A stretch of 64,000 nt of DNA from Sycobia sp. Sy_11 (GCA_018907035.1 JACCIC010000004.1:1970501-2034500), one strand, 5' to 3'; counted from the first letter of the stretch, positions 40,266 through 53,659 are shown. A program made the numbers and translations. Notes: a model not told the origin generated them from the letters alone.

Positions 40266-43200
40266 AATAAATAAATAGTAGTATTATTTTTAAATTACAT
40301 TTTGACCAGTTTAAAAAATCATAAAAGCTAAAAAAATTACTGTACCACACTATGTTGTCTTATGTTATTTTTTACCAATAAAGTGATAGCTGAACAGTTT
40401 TTACAAGATTCCGAATTTCGTTCTTGCTGCTATTACTAGGGTCGAAGAAAACTAACAATTTTGCTCACGTCGATTTGTTCAGATTATTAATTTCAACTCA
40501 ATAAAAATAGTACTATACTTTAAAGAATAGAAGCAGGAGTCAAAGTCGGAAGATTCGGTCAAAATATGCACGTCTTATATAAATATGTATACATATAGCT
40601 GTTGAGAAGATAAAACAATTGGATGCGTATTCTTTTTCGCATTGCAATTCCAACTATAGTTTATAGACTGGGTGGAGAAGTTCTACAATAAAGAGAAAAA
40701 TAAGTTCTACTCCTTGTTTGTAATGCTATTTTATGTAATTATATAAAATGTATTATGAAAAATCTACGTTCTCATAAATTCTGTTATTAGTTTAAATAAA
40801 TGTAAAGATACTCTAGTGCAATCGTTAATTTTAAAATTACTCGACCAATTGATTATCGATTAAAAGTGAACGATTTAAGTCGATAAAAATGATTAAAATA
40901 TCTAAATATATGAGAAATGTTTTTTGGAATATAAATTATTTATTATAAATTTGTCGTAATGCAGAAATAATCTATAGGTAATATAAAATTTAGTTATAAT
41001 ATATTTTTTAATATAAACTTTTAATACATTTATACTTATAGTTTACAGATGAAGCATATTTATACGTGAAGTATTTTTGTAGTATTTAGATAATTTTAAA
41101 GCGAAGTACAATATAAATAAATTTTTTTAATTTTACAGAGTAATACCACTTTAGAATTTTTAAAAAATCATCATGTTTGCTTTAACGAGGTGTTAATGTC
41201 TTTAAAACAATAGCGAAGTATCAATTGCTTCCCAAAAGGGACAATTTGAAAGGGTCTGCCCACTGGCATTTTTTTCTTAGCCAGAAATATTTTTACACAT
41301 ATTAATCTCCAAATCCTTTTTTTTCAAATTAGACAGATCGACTGCTTCAACACAATTGATTTGATTAATTTTGAATGTTCGCATTATATTCATATAAAAC
41401 TTCTACGACGAATTAAACATTGATTTTTCGATAAAATTATTAAAAAATTTAGAAGAATATTTTTGTTTTGAAAAAGGACACTTACTTGTACAAGCGTACC
41501 AAACGAACAAAAACTTATTAACTAGAAAATCCATATACGTAGTTTACAGTAATACAGATAGTAATAAACTCTGTTTTGATTATGCTTTTCCGATTCTTTT
41601 GTCGCAAAAGTATATATCCACCTGTTTTGATTCACAGAATAGCTTTCTCGTCACCATTTTTTATGAAAAATTAAGTAATTTGTATTTAAAAGTGCATTCA
41701 ATAAACTTTTCAAAAAACAGTATATGAAAATTAAATATTATTTTCGATTATAATAGTGGTGTTACATATATGTACCATATACCATATATGATATTACATA
41801 TATATGCCTGCTACTCCTTGAAGTACTTTAGAATAAGTCAATAATTCAATATACTTTTGATGGGACAGAAACTTTATCTATTATGATGTCGACTGAGAGC
41901 TCCAGATTTACATTTTCATCATTTATAGATCAATTAAAAAAACAAGAACGCAATATAGCAAACTAATAAGTATTAGAGAACCTTTTTGTTTCCAGTAATA
42001 ATGAGAATTTATTATTGAAATGAAGTAATCTTATATATACAACTTCAATTATAGTTTATATATATTAGTATATTGTAGTGAATAAATTAAATTTTTATAC
42101 AAATGAATAGTCAAATAATTTTCTTAAGTAATAAAAACAAATGTATATGGAAAAACATAGTGAAGTTTTTTATTATCCAGTGTGACAATACACATACGAT
42201 AAATAAGTGAACTAATCTCATACTTAACTTAGAATAACTGTTAACTTAAAATGAAAACTACCTAAATGTTCGAATTATAATAATAAGCTAGTTTCACAGT
42301 AAAAACATATGAATATTGGACGTAGTATCCATAAGATAATTTTATAGTAAAAATAGAAGAAAAAAATATACAATGAGAAGTATTCACAATATAACATTTT
42401 GACGATGAAAATAGATACATATATAAGTACATAAAAATAATACATATGCAACAATGACCTATATTATTGAATTTAAGTCATCGATGTAATTTATCAAAAA
42501 AGATTATTGTTTAAAATAACTGTTCCTTTTAACTTATATAGGTATATTTATTTCACACATGTGGAAATGAGATATTAATGTCTTACGTACTAATGACTAT
42601 TACGCGATGAAATCTCGCTTTTTGTATAAAAAATAACGTGAATAGTCTCACAAATGTTATCACTGACAACGACGCAAAAATGGCGCGTAAATAACTTACA
42701 TTTATTTTTAATGTTCTTATCATTTGTCTACTTTTCATTTTATGTTCCTATTTTTATTATTAAGAAATCGCGTCATTAAGTAGTGTCGCCAGGTTTATCC
42801 AGTAAATGAACACCAACAAAAGGTTTGTGTAAAATTTTTGATTGTGGTGATTTGATGAATATCAGCATCGTTTACTATTATAGTTTATATTTTTTACTTA
42901 TTTAAATTCGAAAATTGGTTATTTCATTTTATTAGAAATACATTTATTATTTAAATATACTATAAAAAATGTAATATCGAAAATTGCATTAACAAGTGGT
43001 ATTTTCTCCTCAAATAAACTTTTTCAATCTATAATATGTTTTATTTATTCTTCGAATTTGTAATTAAAAAATAAATCAATTAATAAGTAATATTATCCAA
43101 GTGTTGCTTACCAAATCATAGAAACTCAAGATATACATTAAGCATATAAAAAATATATAAAAAAATCTGTCTTTTGTGCATTTTGGATAAAATCAATATA

Positions 43201-43607
43201 TTTATTAAGTATCGTAAAAACTGTCTTTAAAATATTTCAATACTTTTATATATATTTGGTTTCACTCAGGCGAGTAACACTTGGATAGTAATACTTGAAA
43301 AGAAAGAAATAAAAGAGAAGGTAATAATTTAATTTTACAACTAAGTCATACATATCTGTACATAAAGAGTCCCTTTGAATAACTAAAAGAATTTCTAATT
43401 TAGTTAACTATTTCGTGGGAATTTTTTTTCAGGAAAATACAAAAATAAAAATATTACGTAGTACTAAATGTTTGCCATTATTTAAGTAGATATAATCTAT
43501 GAAATGATTACCCATGCTCCATTCAAAAAATTTTATTCCTGTTTTAAGTAGATATCTATTATATTAACAGCAATATAATACTTTCTTTTTATTCTTTAAT
43601 GTAATAA

Positions 43608-43608
<1 letters not shown>
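40266..43608. other. AT-rich DNA, no gene called
   Basis: More than 3 kb of unique AT-rich sequence without long dinucleotide tracts. A 51-nt splice-bounded open stretch at 43270-43320 is noted in the findings. No gene, RNA or transposon end was recognised. Confidence 0.4.

Positions 43609-43656
<48 letters not shown>
43609..43656. repeat. (TA)n microsatellite
   Basis: A pure TA tract of about 48 bp. Confidence 0.97.
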
Positions 43657-43660
<4 letters not shown>

Positions 43661-44314
43661 GTTTCTTTAGATATATCATTTATTATAATCTCATTAATTC
43701 ATCTCGATATGTTTTTATCGATATCTATTGTGCCAGAAAGCACAAAGAATTTTTGTATCGATATTCTTAATCATCATTTTTGTTTACTGGATGTATTTTT
43801 AATTAGTTTAATAAATATTAACGCATATATGAAAAAAGGGATCGCTTATGAATTAGAGAGCGTTCAGCCTTTTTTATTTCAGTTGCATCTTTCGCGCTAA
43901 TTAAAAAAAAAACTCACCACTTTACATTCGCGACTACTCTGACGATAGCTTCTTTAAATTTTAAGTAGTAAAGAATACATTTTGATTCTTTATTTTGTGA
44001 AATATATCGTTACAAGATATTCGTGAGTATATTTTCTACACGGGTATTCTTGTATTCTCGCTTTCTTATAAGGTAACCACGTAAAATATAAATTCTTTAC
44101 GCAGACATTTTATAATTTACAATACAAAAACTTTAATATTAATATATGGAAATCGAAATGTGTGCTTATATATTGCATATAATTTAGTAGAGCGAATTAT
44201 ATCTTTATAAAGTTACCGATTCTATTGAGAAATTGTGTATACTTTACATGAAAGTACATTTACGAAATTTCCATAATAATTAATTCGGCATTATGGTATA
44301 TAAATATCGCAAAT

Positions 44315-44376
<62 letters not shown>

Positions 44377-45595
44377 TTACTGAATTTTCAGGAACATATT
44401 GAAATCAGATCATAGACAATTATGCATGCATATATTCATTTATACATGTTACATTCAATAGTTAATTCCGGAATTTTACGCAGGAATCGTCATTTTATAG
44501 AATGGCCCGTCTATCTTTTAAACGGATTTTCTATACAATGCCCGCCCTTTGTACAGAGCATCGAAGTTACACATATTGTATATAGGTAACATATACAATG
44601 CGTACATTTAAAAAAAAAAAAAAATCGAAACAATATACTTCAAAATAGTTTATCTTTTGAAATATCTTCCACTAAACGTGAAAATTTGAGATATTTTTAC
44701 AACATATATTTTAGAATATTTATCTTTTTTACTTACACTGTACTACAATAAACATTAAAATTTTTATAATATTGTACAACAGTTGCATAAATGAATATTA
44801 ATTTACAAATTGTTTATCTTTACAGTAGAGTTCGTAAAAAAAATATGACTCCTAGATCAATGCATATAGCATAAAACCCATCGACATTAAAGAAATTTTA
44901 AATGATTTATAATATATAATTTTTCCTCGTATAAGCTGTGGCAACATTCAGAAAAATAGAATTTTCAATTTTCAATAAAAATTTTTATATAGTATAAAAT
45001 ATAAATAACTCCATTTTTCCTGTGTATATATATGTAATAAGCCAATGATTACTAGATGCTTCCGGTTACTAATTTTAATTAATCAGTATTTATTTATTAA
45101 GATAGAGGTTTGTGACAATACAGCACAATCCTTCCGTCAAAATAATTGTTTTTAATAATACTTTTTAGGTATAGTTATAGCATTAACTAATCATTATTGA
45201 CAATAATTACATTCGCCGTAGTTTAAGAAAAAATAATATTATTACTCGTGTCTACCGAAATCATTGTTTAAAAATAAAAATGACAATTATGCCATTAAAA
45301 TTATTAAACATAGATCTACAATGAGATTTTTGCATTAAAAAAACATGGTACTATTCTCATTTTTAATTTACAAAAAAAGTAATCAATTTTTGTGTTTGTT
45401 GCATACATAATAATTTGTCATTTTCCCAACAGCTCACGAGAAGAAAAATTTGACGTCTTACCATATTACAATATATAAAAAAAGCTATATAATATTTCCA
45501 GGCTTCCGGATCACCGGTGCCTTTGGAATAAGCCACCGCACCTCTTGCACTTCGTGTATACGACCGCGCCGTGGATATGCACGAGCCGGTCACTG

Positions 45596-45596
<1 letters not shown>
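43657..45596. other. AT-rich DNA, no gene seen
   Basis: It contains one (TA)n tract (44319-44372) and an A14-type run near 44611. A GC-richer segment begins at about 45495 and probably belongs to the 3' UTR of the LRR gene on the minus strand. Confidence 0.4.
44319..44372. repeat. (TA)n microsatellite
   Basis: A pure TA tract of about 54 bp. Confidence 0.97.

Positions 45597-45637
<41 letters not shown>
45597..45637. repeat. (TA)n microsatellite downstream of the LRR gene
   Basis: A pure TA tract of about 41 bp, 190 bp beyond the LRR stop codon in the direction of transcription. Confidence 0.97.
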
Positions 45638-45641
<4 letters not shown>

Positions 45642-45754
45642 AAATATGAAAGCAGCCTCGTCCAACCTCGGCGCGCGTACGTCGTTATCGGTCGCGCCCA
45701 CATCGGTACGACGATCTCATTTCAACAGCGAACAATTACGCGTTCGATATACAC

Positions 45755-45756
<2 letters not shown>

Positions 45757-45806
<50 letters not shown>
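45757..45806. repeat. (TA)n microsatellite just after the LRR stop codon
   Basis: A pure TA tract of about 50 bp that starts 20 bp after the stop codon of the minus-strand LRR gene, so it should be transcribed as (UA)n in the 3' UTR. Confidence 0.97.
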
Positions 45807-45809
<3 letters not shown>

Positions 45810-45825
45810 CCTCAAAGCCGAGCAC

Positions 45826-46176
45826 CTACGACTGCTCATGGGCGCCGGTGCCACCCTGGCCGTTCTTCTCAAGGAGCTGCTCGGTTGTGTTGGGCCCGCT
45901 CGCGTCCCCGTGATGATGGATCCCCTGCTCCTTGAGTCGCTGCCGCTTGCCGCGGTTGCGCCTGTGCACGCACCCGAGGGCGACGCAGATGCAGCCGACG
46001 AAGACGCCCACGCAGGACGCAATCCAGATCCAGGTGGAGCGGGCCCTGCGCGCGTCGGCGCGCTCGCGGAGATTCGTCACGCAGCCGCCGTAGAGGCCGA
46101 GGGTGCGGTTCGTGAACTCGGGCTCGGCGCTGCAGCGCTGGCGCTGGGACTCCGGGCAGTCGAGGGGCGCCTTTAG
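45826..46176 (-). CDS. LRR gene exon 3 (transmembrane and tail)
   Basis: Encodes residues 239-354 with the cysteine cap, the membrane span [20 protein letters not shown] and the cytoplasmic tail, ending TAG at 45828-45826. The acceptor is AATCTGCTTACAG. GC-rich. Confidence 0.92.
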   Translation of the reverse strand, partial: LKAPLDCPESQRQRCSAEPEFTNRTLGLYGGCVTNLRERADARRARSTWIWIASCVGVFVGCICVALGCVHRRNRGKRQRLKEQGIHHHGDASGPNTTEQLLEKNGQGGTGAHEQS

Positions 46177-46649
46177 CTGTAAGCAGATTCAAAAGAGAGA
46201 GCGGAGGACCTCGGGTTAGTTAAGTCGGGCCGGGCGAAGGTGGCGGGAGATGTGAACAATGTACGTAAAAAATATATAAATATGTAGATGGTAGGTTCTC
46301 TCGATAAAGCTCGCGTTTTCCATTTGGCAAAGATTTCTTTTTCGTTTCGCGTATATATAAAACGTGAACGTAACCTTGGTCGAACTTAATGAAATTTCAA
46401 AAAAAATTTGACTATATATATTGAAAACGTTCAGTTATCGATATCTTAGTTGATAACAAAGTCATCGAGAAAAGAAAATGAAAAAGTGTCATTTTTATTG
46501 TTACATTGCTGTAAATATGATAGAATATACATGCAGTTCTTATGTAGTGTAGATTTTAATTTAAAAACAAAGAAGTTAAATTTACAATATAAATACTAAA
46601 AATAACTTCAATATTTTTAAAACATGGTGTCTATCACATTCATGTCGCA

Positions 46650-46710
<61 letters not shown>

Positions 46711-48587
46711 GCATAAGTAGCTAGTTAAGCGTATAGTTCTCTACATTAAACAACATTGTTTAAAATAAGAGATGGATTTTCTTAAATTTAAAATAAGAAT
46801 GAAATAAATTATACATAATGAAATTGGCTTTGTGGAATTTAATAAAATCAAATAAACTATAGATATTAGTTTAGATTTACTAAGCAATTGATTGACATTC
46901 TCAATTATTATTGAAATTGAAATAATGAAATAAAAAGCTAAATATTTCGTTAAGTTGAATATTAAAATGATTTCGTTTAGTAAGAAACGACAGTACATTT
47001 CTTAGTTTTTAGACTTCAGTATATAATCATCGAGTCAAAAAAAACTTAAGATTGTTTTAATCGATGTGTGTGGATGTGTGTGTACTTTGTTTTTAATTAG
47101 ATGTCATTTGTAAAAAATTTTTAATATTTAATCACGAATTAAGTTTAATAATATATTTCTTATTTCAAATCAGAAACATTTTTATTTAAAATTTATAGTT
47201 TCACAATTTAACTCTTCAACTGTTAACGCCAGACGCTCAGTTATATTCATCACGATGAAACGGAAATTTTTCGAGCAAATTGTCGATGGCACGCGCCATA
47301 AAGATAAAAATACATTTGTATTATCAATAAATGCATCAATTATAAATTTTTTCACAAAGATGAAGAAAGGAGAGTTTTTTTAATAAATTATTCATCTATT
47401 AGAAATTGAAATGTTTTAAAGGTATATTCTTTCTAGTGAATTGCAAGTCTTATGCTCTGATAAAAACATATTAAATTTAAATAATATACTGATAGTTACA
47501 TTTTTAATAGTTTTTTAAAAGAAAATTTAGAAGAGGATTAACTTTTACAATATTTAGGAAAGGTTTTTGATCGAACAGTTTATATTTACCGGACTCTAGC
47601 TATAATGACAAGCCACACTATAGGCGATCAGTAAAGTATACCTCGACTTCGTTGATCGTTCGATTTTTTTTCACATTCAACACAAGGCGAGCGAGAGGTG
47701 TGATAAACGCATTACACAATTCTCTATATAACGTGACACGGGCATCTTATTTTAGATGAAATTGTTGTTTTGTAAAATACACCGGAATTGAAAATTATAA
47801 AGGTAGAAATTAAAATTATCATTTATACCATATTACGATCCTTCGAATGGTAAAAAATTTTAATACAACCGCTAGATTAAAAGAAAAAGAAAACAACATT
47901 TGAAAATAGTGTAGCTATAATTTTCACCCTGTTTGCTTACATAGTTTTATGGCAGCTTTTCTAAAAGTGGTGTTTAAATGCTTCCTTGAAAAAACCTAAC
48001 AGATCATTTACAAAATGAAGAGAATAAACGTTTAACATATATGGATTCAAAAAAAGAAATAATATATACAAATACATATAATACAATATTCAACTTTTGT
48101 AAAAGACCAAGTTTTCTCATTTTAATTAAATTATTACTCTTTAACAAATATACATATTAATATCAATACTTTATTAATTTAATGAAACTAATTTAAATGC
48201 ATGAAGTGATTGATTTAACTAAATTTTTCTTTTATTCAGCATATATGATATGCCTTGAATTACATAAATGTTAGTTTTATTAAGTATTCACAACTAAATA
48301 CATTTAATTGAATTTCCCAAAAAAATTCAATAGACCTGACTGTTTCCAATTAACTACCTGAGATTTATTAAAAAAAAGTATATTAATTAGTTTAAAAGAA
48401 TACATCATTAAATATATTTCAATTATTGGCTTTTTTATTAGTTTCATAATAAGAAGTATAAATCCTTGCAATAAGCAAGAAAAATTCAAATTTCAAAAAA
48501 ATATGTGCTTTTATACGATGCAATAGCAACAATATCACAGGTGTAAATATTTGTCTGTTAACGATTTAATATATGTGTATATACTGA

Positions 48588-48641
<54 letters not shown>

Positions 48642-51526
48642 ATATACATATGTATTAAAGTTTACCTATATTTCTTAAGTGCAAGTAAATCGATTAATAT
48701 ATAAATGTATATAACATTTCTACATGTTTGCATTCCGCACACAGTTCTCGTAGTTGATGAAAATTTAATAAATCTTTATAGATTGCGAATCCATTGGTTT
48801 TTAATCATCGTTTTCACAATTGTCACGATAACGTGCACGAGATGAAAAAATGCGAGTACAATTTGAATTTATTAGTTTGGTAAGCTTGAAATTCTCTGAA
48901 TTGTAGAACAAGGTAGCAACGCGAAAAATCAACAAATCAAAAATATATATTTATAGAATAATTTTATAAAAGATAGTTTGTAAAAATAGAGAAATTTAGA
49001 CGGTAAAAAACTGCGTTATTTTTTATCAGTGTAAATTCAGATTTGGTTAAAAGGTAGCTGAATGAAGTTATTTCATCATCGAAATAGAGCAATCATGGAG
49101 ATTTGGATAAAAAATAATTAATTTAATTCCACGTATTTTAAAAAACTTTTCATACGTATATGCGTACGAATTGCTAAATGTAAAAAATGTTTATTGCTTT
49201 ATCATTGTTTTTATTCGCTTTAGTTATTTGATATCAGTCAATGGAATGGAAAGTCCACATTTGTTACTAACAAAAATTAAGATCGTATAGAAAGTAACTT
49301 TTTATTAATTTTTATTCGAATTAGTATATTAACAGTCTTATTCTTCTCCCTTTGTCTTCGTCTCTCTTCAAATGGGCTTCATTTGAATGCAACTACATAA
49401 AATGTCGACAAGAAGCACGACGCGAAATAAAGATAATAAAAAGAACACGCATATACACAGCTTACCTCAATTTTTCGAAAAACCGTCCATTGCTCGAACT
49501 CGAAGCACTCGCAAGTGCTGTGATTGAACTTGATGGGATTACCCTTGAGGTCTAAGACCTGGAGGGAGCAGAGCGAGGCGATGTCCTCCGGCGAGATCCG
49601 GGCAATATTGTTGTAGGACACGTTCAGGAGAGTAACGGTGGCCATCGGTTTCAGCTGGGGCAGCCTCGTCAGCCTGTTGTTCGAGAGGTGAACGCGCTGC
49701 AGAGGCGAGCGCACGTCGCTGATGTTGAGGGCCGAATCCGTCAGCTGGTTGTCGCTGAGGTAGAGATTGCGCAGTGAGTTGAGGTAGAAGATGCCGCGGG
49801 GCAGATCGGCCAGGCCGTTTTTGGAGAAGTCGAGGACCTCGAGGTAGTAGGTGGGCCCGAAAGCAGCCTCGTCCACGTGCTGGACGAAGTTGTCCTGGAG
49901 ATAGAGGTAGCGCAGGTTGGTATATCTCGACAGGGTGTCGTTGCGCAGCACCCGGATGCGGTTCTCCCGGATGTCCAGCACCTGCGTTTAGAAATAAAGC
50001 GTGAAAATGTATGTTTTTTCCTATGATCGGCCAGTAGTTATGTAAGTATGTATAAAAGCTGTTATTTTGGGTTATTCGTTTTATTTCTCTCGTAATTCGA
50101 ATTTTTTAGTTTTTGATTATTGTGGAGAGAATTGTTGGAGATATTTGTATAATTATTCAACTAAACTAGCTTTAAAACCTCTTTAAATCTATAGTAATTA
50201 CTATTATTTATTTATGTTAATTGTCATGCTATTTTCCTACTATTATTCTTGGGTGAGGTGAACGACCAGACTGCTGAATGAACGGAAGTTAACGTCGTTA
50301 TTTACAAGGAGAGTCTACAGTCACCGGAGAACTAATAAAAACTCTAGGCCCTACTTTGCACTAATAAAGTTAGATTATTGTTCATTGAAAAGTTACATGA
50401 ATTATTCGCCTAAAAATGAAAGTAATGATTTATATTTAGATAAATACATTCCGAATTCTTCTATATAAGTTAAACATTTTTAGCTTTGTAACAATAAAAC
50501 GAAGGTTCAAAGAAATTAGATTCAATATAATAATTAATTAGCTGATTGTTACCGTATTGGTTAAATATACTAGTTATTAATCTTTTTAAGCATCTTTGTT
50601 TTTCTTTTAATAAACTAGAATTTCCTTTGATATATTCTATTCTGGCATCATGTGTCTAAAAACTGACTGCAGATTTAAAAAAATAAGAGCTCTGAACACC
50701 TCCGTATTAAGCTAAACACTTATAATCTATATAAGCAATATTCATATAAAAATAAATAAAAGGAAGGTCCATTGATGCAAATAAGGTAAGATATTCATTT
50801 TTTGTATTACATCATGGTGGAAGCGATTGGTTTTTTGGTGATTACAGACTCCCCTTGTTAGTTATTATTCGATGTAAATTTTATTATTTTAATATCACAT
50901 CAGACTGCTCAATAATCTTGTGTATTATCTTGACACTTAAAGTTTCTATTTTATATTTTTCGTATTATTTAGTTTGTTTTTTATTATACCAAATTGATTA
51001 TATATAATATAACGTTGTATTGATACGCTACCTTTACCATTATAAAAACAATTTATAATATTTATTATTTATTTAGATTATTCATTTAAAAAAAACAATA
51101 ATGTTTTGTATTAGATTGCATATAAATAAAAGAAATAAATAATAGTTTTGCAATAATTCAAAAATTAGGCACTACTCTGCTTTTCGTTATATATTTCATA
51201 TTTTTATAAATCATTCTTGTATATGTAATAGCAAAAGACTACAGTTTTGCACGAAGAAAAGTTCATATGTAAAAAATTATAATATAAATGTAATTATGGT
51301 GATTTACTGATACTGGATGGATCCTTACCTCAATGTCAGACTTCAGTTTATTTGGAATATTGTTGAGCTTGAGGTCCTTGCACTGTGCCTGCAGCAGATT
51401 GTACGATTTCGAGTAGCGACATTTATTAACGACCTGATCCGGATCTAGCAATATCGATCCCATCGCTACGTGTGCCAGATTGGTCATCACGACCAGGACC
51501 GTCAGGAGCGTCAGCAGTGGCTTCAT
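45826..51526 (-). CDS. Leucine-rich repeat single-pass membrane protein, 3 exons
   Basis: The exons 51526-51329, 49981-49466 and 46176-45826 are joined by GT/AG introns of 1347 and 3289 bp. All junctions are phase 0. The product is 354 residues. Residues 1-23 are a signal peptide ([20 protein letters not shown]). A short N-terminal region has two cysteines (C36, C49). About six or seven leucine-rich repeats fill residues 60-220 ([36 protein letters not shown]). A cysteine-containing C-terminal cap crosses the exon 2-3 junction (CECFEFEQW, then [11 protein letters not shown]). Several N-glycosylation sites (NIS, NVS, NHS, NRT) are visible. The membrane span is about residues 287-307, followed by a basic stop-transfer ([10 protein letters not shown]) and a short cytoplasmic tail ending HEQS. 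It is probably a cell-surface adhesion or receptor protein. Size and layout recall small insect neuronal LRR proteins such as Drosophila Lapsyn, but that identity is not shown. Confidence 0.9.
46653..46707. repeat. (TA)n microsatellite
   Basis: A pure TA tract of about 55 bp inside LRR intron 2. Confidence 0.97.
48591..48639. repeat. (CA)n microsatellite
   Basis: A pure CA tract of about 49 bp inside LRR intron 2. It is the only long CA tract in the window. Confidence 0.97.
49466..49981 (-). CDS. LRR gene exon 2 (leucine-rich repeats)
   Basis: Encodes residues 67-238, beginning [20 protein letters not shown]. It carries essentially all the leucine-rich repeats. It is GC-rich in an AT-rich setting, with strongly G/C third positions. 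The acceptor ends TTTCTAAACGCAG and the donor is ATTGAG followed by GTAAGC. Confidence 0.93.
49982..51328 (-). other. LRR gene intron 1
   Basis: A 1347-bp AT-rich intron with GT/AG ends and no recognisable content. Confidence 0.85.
51329..51526 (-). CDS. LRR gene exon 1 (signal peptide)
   Basis: The ATG lies at 51526-51524 and the exon encodes residues 1-66. The donor is GACATTGAG followed by GTAAGG. Directly upstream the minus strand reads CTTCAGTTGCAG then AT and the ATG. That is a good acceptor, so a non-coding 5' exon probably precedes it further upstream (higher coordinates). Confidence 0.9.
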
Positions 51527-51845
51527 ATCTGCAACTGAAGACCGAGAATATGCATAAGTATTTTGGACGAAAACTTTCCAAAATAATGTTTTAAAACGGG
51601 GATGGTGCCTCTTCGATTGTTTTTGATAGATAAATTTAGAATTAATTAAACTACAAAAAGAGAGATTGTAACATCAAATCATAACGAAGAAATTAGCTTA
51701 ATCGTTGATATTGCTTTACTATTGTCTATATTTTTTATTTCAACATTGTTTCATTTTAAAAAATTTTGTAAACCACAGTTGTGCATGATATTTGTATTAG
51801 TTGGAATTTTCACGTAATAGTATTTAATGATATTTATTTATATCA

Positions 51846-51880
51846 AGACTCTAACGCCGATAAAAATATTTGTTAATTGA
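51846..51880. repeat. End fragment of the dispersed foldback repeat
   Basis: AGACTCTAACGCCGATAAAA then ATATTTGTTAATT matches the outer end of the arm at 34460 (read as AGACTGTAAGACCGATAAAA) at about 28 of 33 positions. Confidence 0.5.
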
Positions 51881-52496
51881 ATTAAATATAGTAATGAAAA
51901 AATAAAAAAGTTTACATTTGAAAACGGAACGATCTTTCTATGAAACTTTATATAATTTTACCGTGACAAATTAATAATGAATAACACTGCTATAAAAAAC
52001 ATTTTATCATCCTTGTCTTTTCTCACCAAAGAAATTGAATAAATAAAATATGCAGGGTGGAAATGTTGTAAAGTTTTATCTTTGAAAGTTAAATATATCA
52101 TATTATCAATATTAAAATGTAACCAAATCAACAATATATGTTTTCACATTATGTGGCATATAGCCGCGTTTTAGTTTAAGGACGGGACTGAAGGATATTT
52201 CTATCACTGAAGTATCATAAAGTTTTTGAATAATTTCGCGGATAATATTCTATTTTGAATATTGAAAATATAGTATAACAATTTTGGTTAGCATATTCAA
52301 TCTTGAAATTGATTTCAAGATCAAATTTTTTATCTATTATTTCAACGTCTAAATTGCTAAGCCCACGTATTTTTATTTATTCAATACGAAAAAGTATTAC
52401 AAATGATAAAACGCATCTTCAAAATAAATATAAAGCTAAGATATTTTATTAATATAAATTTCTATTAGCAGATGAGTACATAGTTGTTTGCAGAAA

Positions 52497-52549
<53 letters not shown>

Positions 52550-52990
52550 ATCTTTAATTCAACCTAACTATAGAAAAGTTACGAGGGAAAAGCGTTGGAA
52601 AATTTCGACCATATATGCGCTTTCGATGCACGTTTTAAACACGATGAGTGTTAGATGAAGATTAGATTTCCATAGTTAGAGGATTCAATAGTAAGGCATA
52701 CGGTGATTCCATTCAAAATTAAAATTTCGTACTAAATTAAGGCTGCATTGTGTATAACACCAAGTATGATCTAAATAATAACATCCGGGACAGTTTTATC
52801 GGTTAGAAATGTTGAGCCTATGAGTGCATTCAAAACCAGTACACCGTCGTAGGCGCAACAGGAAGATATTTCACGGACCGCTTGATCTCCTCTACCGCTG
52901 ATAAAAGTAGCGCACAAGGCTTTGGAGAAGGGTGGGAAGGGGGTGCCAATGCCCGCGAGTATCGGGTTATAGAAAAAGCAAGGAGCGAGT
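51881..52990. other. AT-rich upstream DNA of the LRR gene
   Basis: No coding feature. It may contain the non-coding first exon or intron of the LRR gene. A (TA)n tract lies at 52502-52547. Confidence 0.4.
52502..52547. repeat. (TA)n microsatellite
   Basis: A pure TA tract of about 46 bp. Confidence 0.97.
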
Positions 52991-52999
52991 AACGACCGA

Positions 53000-53350
53000 T
53001 TTACACCAAGCGCACCTGATGTTTTTGTTGGTTTCCTTGCTGAGAACTATAAATATATATACTGGCGTGGCATAGAATAGACAAAGAGCCACCGCGGACC
53101 AACCGAAGCTCGAGTCCGTGCGATTCTACTCAGCCGTGAAGATTCGCTCGCGCGCCGCGAGCAGAACCAAACGCGAGAGCTCTCATACACCGGCTCGCTC
53201 TACAATCATTATATTATACAAACGATCGGCGCAGGCGTTGCCAGGGCGCGGAAGGATGTATAACGTGTGCGCTGCCTGGACGCAGGTATATATATGCAAT
53301 TGCATTAGACACACACACACACACGCGCGCGCGCGCAGACTAAGGACGAT
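53000..53350. promoter_or_regulatory. GC-rich island with TATA box, candidate promoter
   Basis: An abrupt GC-richer island lies 1.5 kb upstream of the LRR start codon. A plus-strand TATAAATA stands at 53048-53055, followed by GC-rich DNA containing TCAGCCGTG at 53128. It could be the start of a plus-strand transcript or, read on the other strand, the LRR gene's promoter and first exon. The long plus-strand frame at 53118-53405 has no ATG start or known motif and is not called. Confidence 0.3.
53307..53336. repeat. (CA)n-(CG)n composite repeat
   Basis: An ACACAC run passes directly into GCGCGCGCGC. Confidence 0.9.
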
Positions 53351-53495
53351 TCAGCACTGCAGGGGCGAACAATCGTACGATGAACTCGTACGAATACATA
53401 TATGAGATCGGAGAGGAAGAAAGAAACGAGCTGCTTCATTGTATTGGCTTCCGTCCATTCTTGGCCAATCGATGGTGGGATGAAAACACGCGTAT

Positions 53496-53659
<164 letters not shown>

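Larger units (their letters stand above)
46177..49465 (-). other. LRR gene intron 2
   Basis: A 3289-bp AT-rich intron. It holds a (TA)n tract (46653-46707) and a (CA)n tract (48591-48639). No nested gene was seen. Confidence 0.8.

Noticed and set aside
45717..46192. Long plus-strand and other-frame minus ORFs over LRR exon 3
   Set aside because: GC-rich coding DNA gives long shadow frames. The minus-strand frame with the membrane span joins the upstream exons in phase and is the real one.
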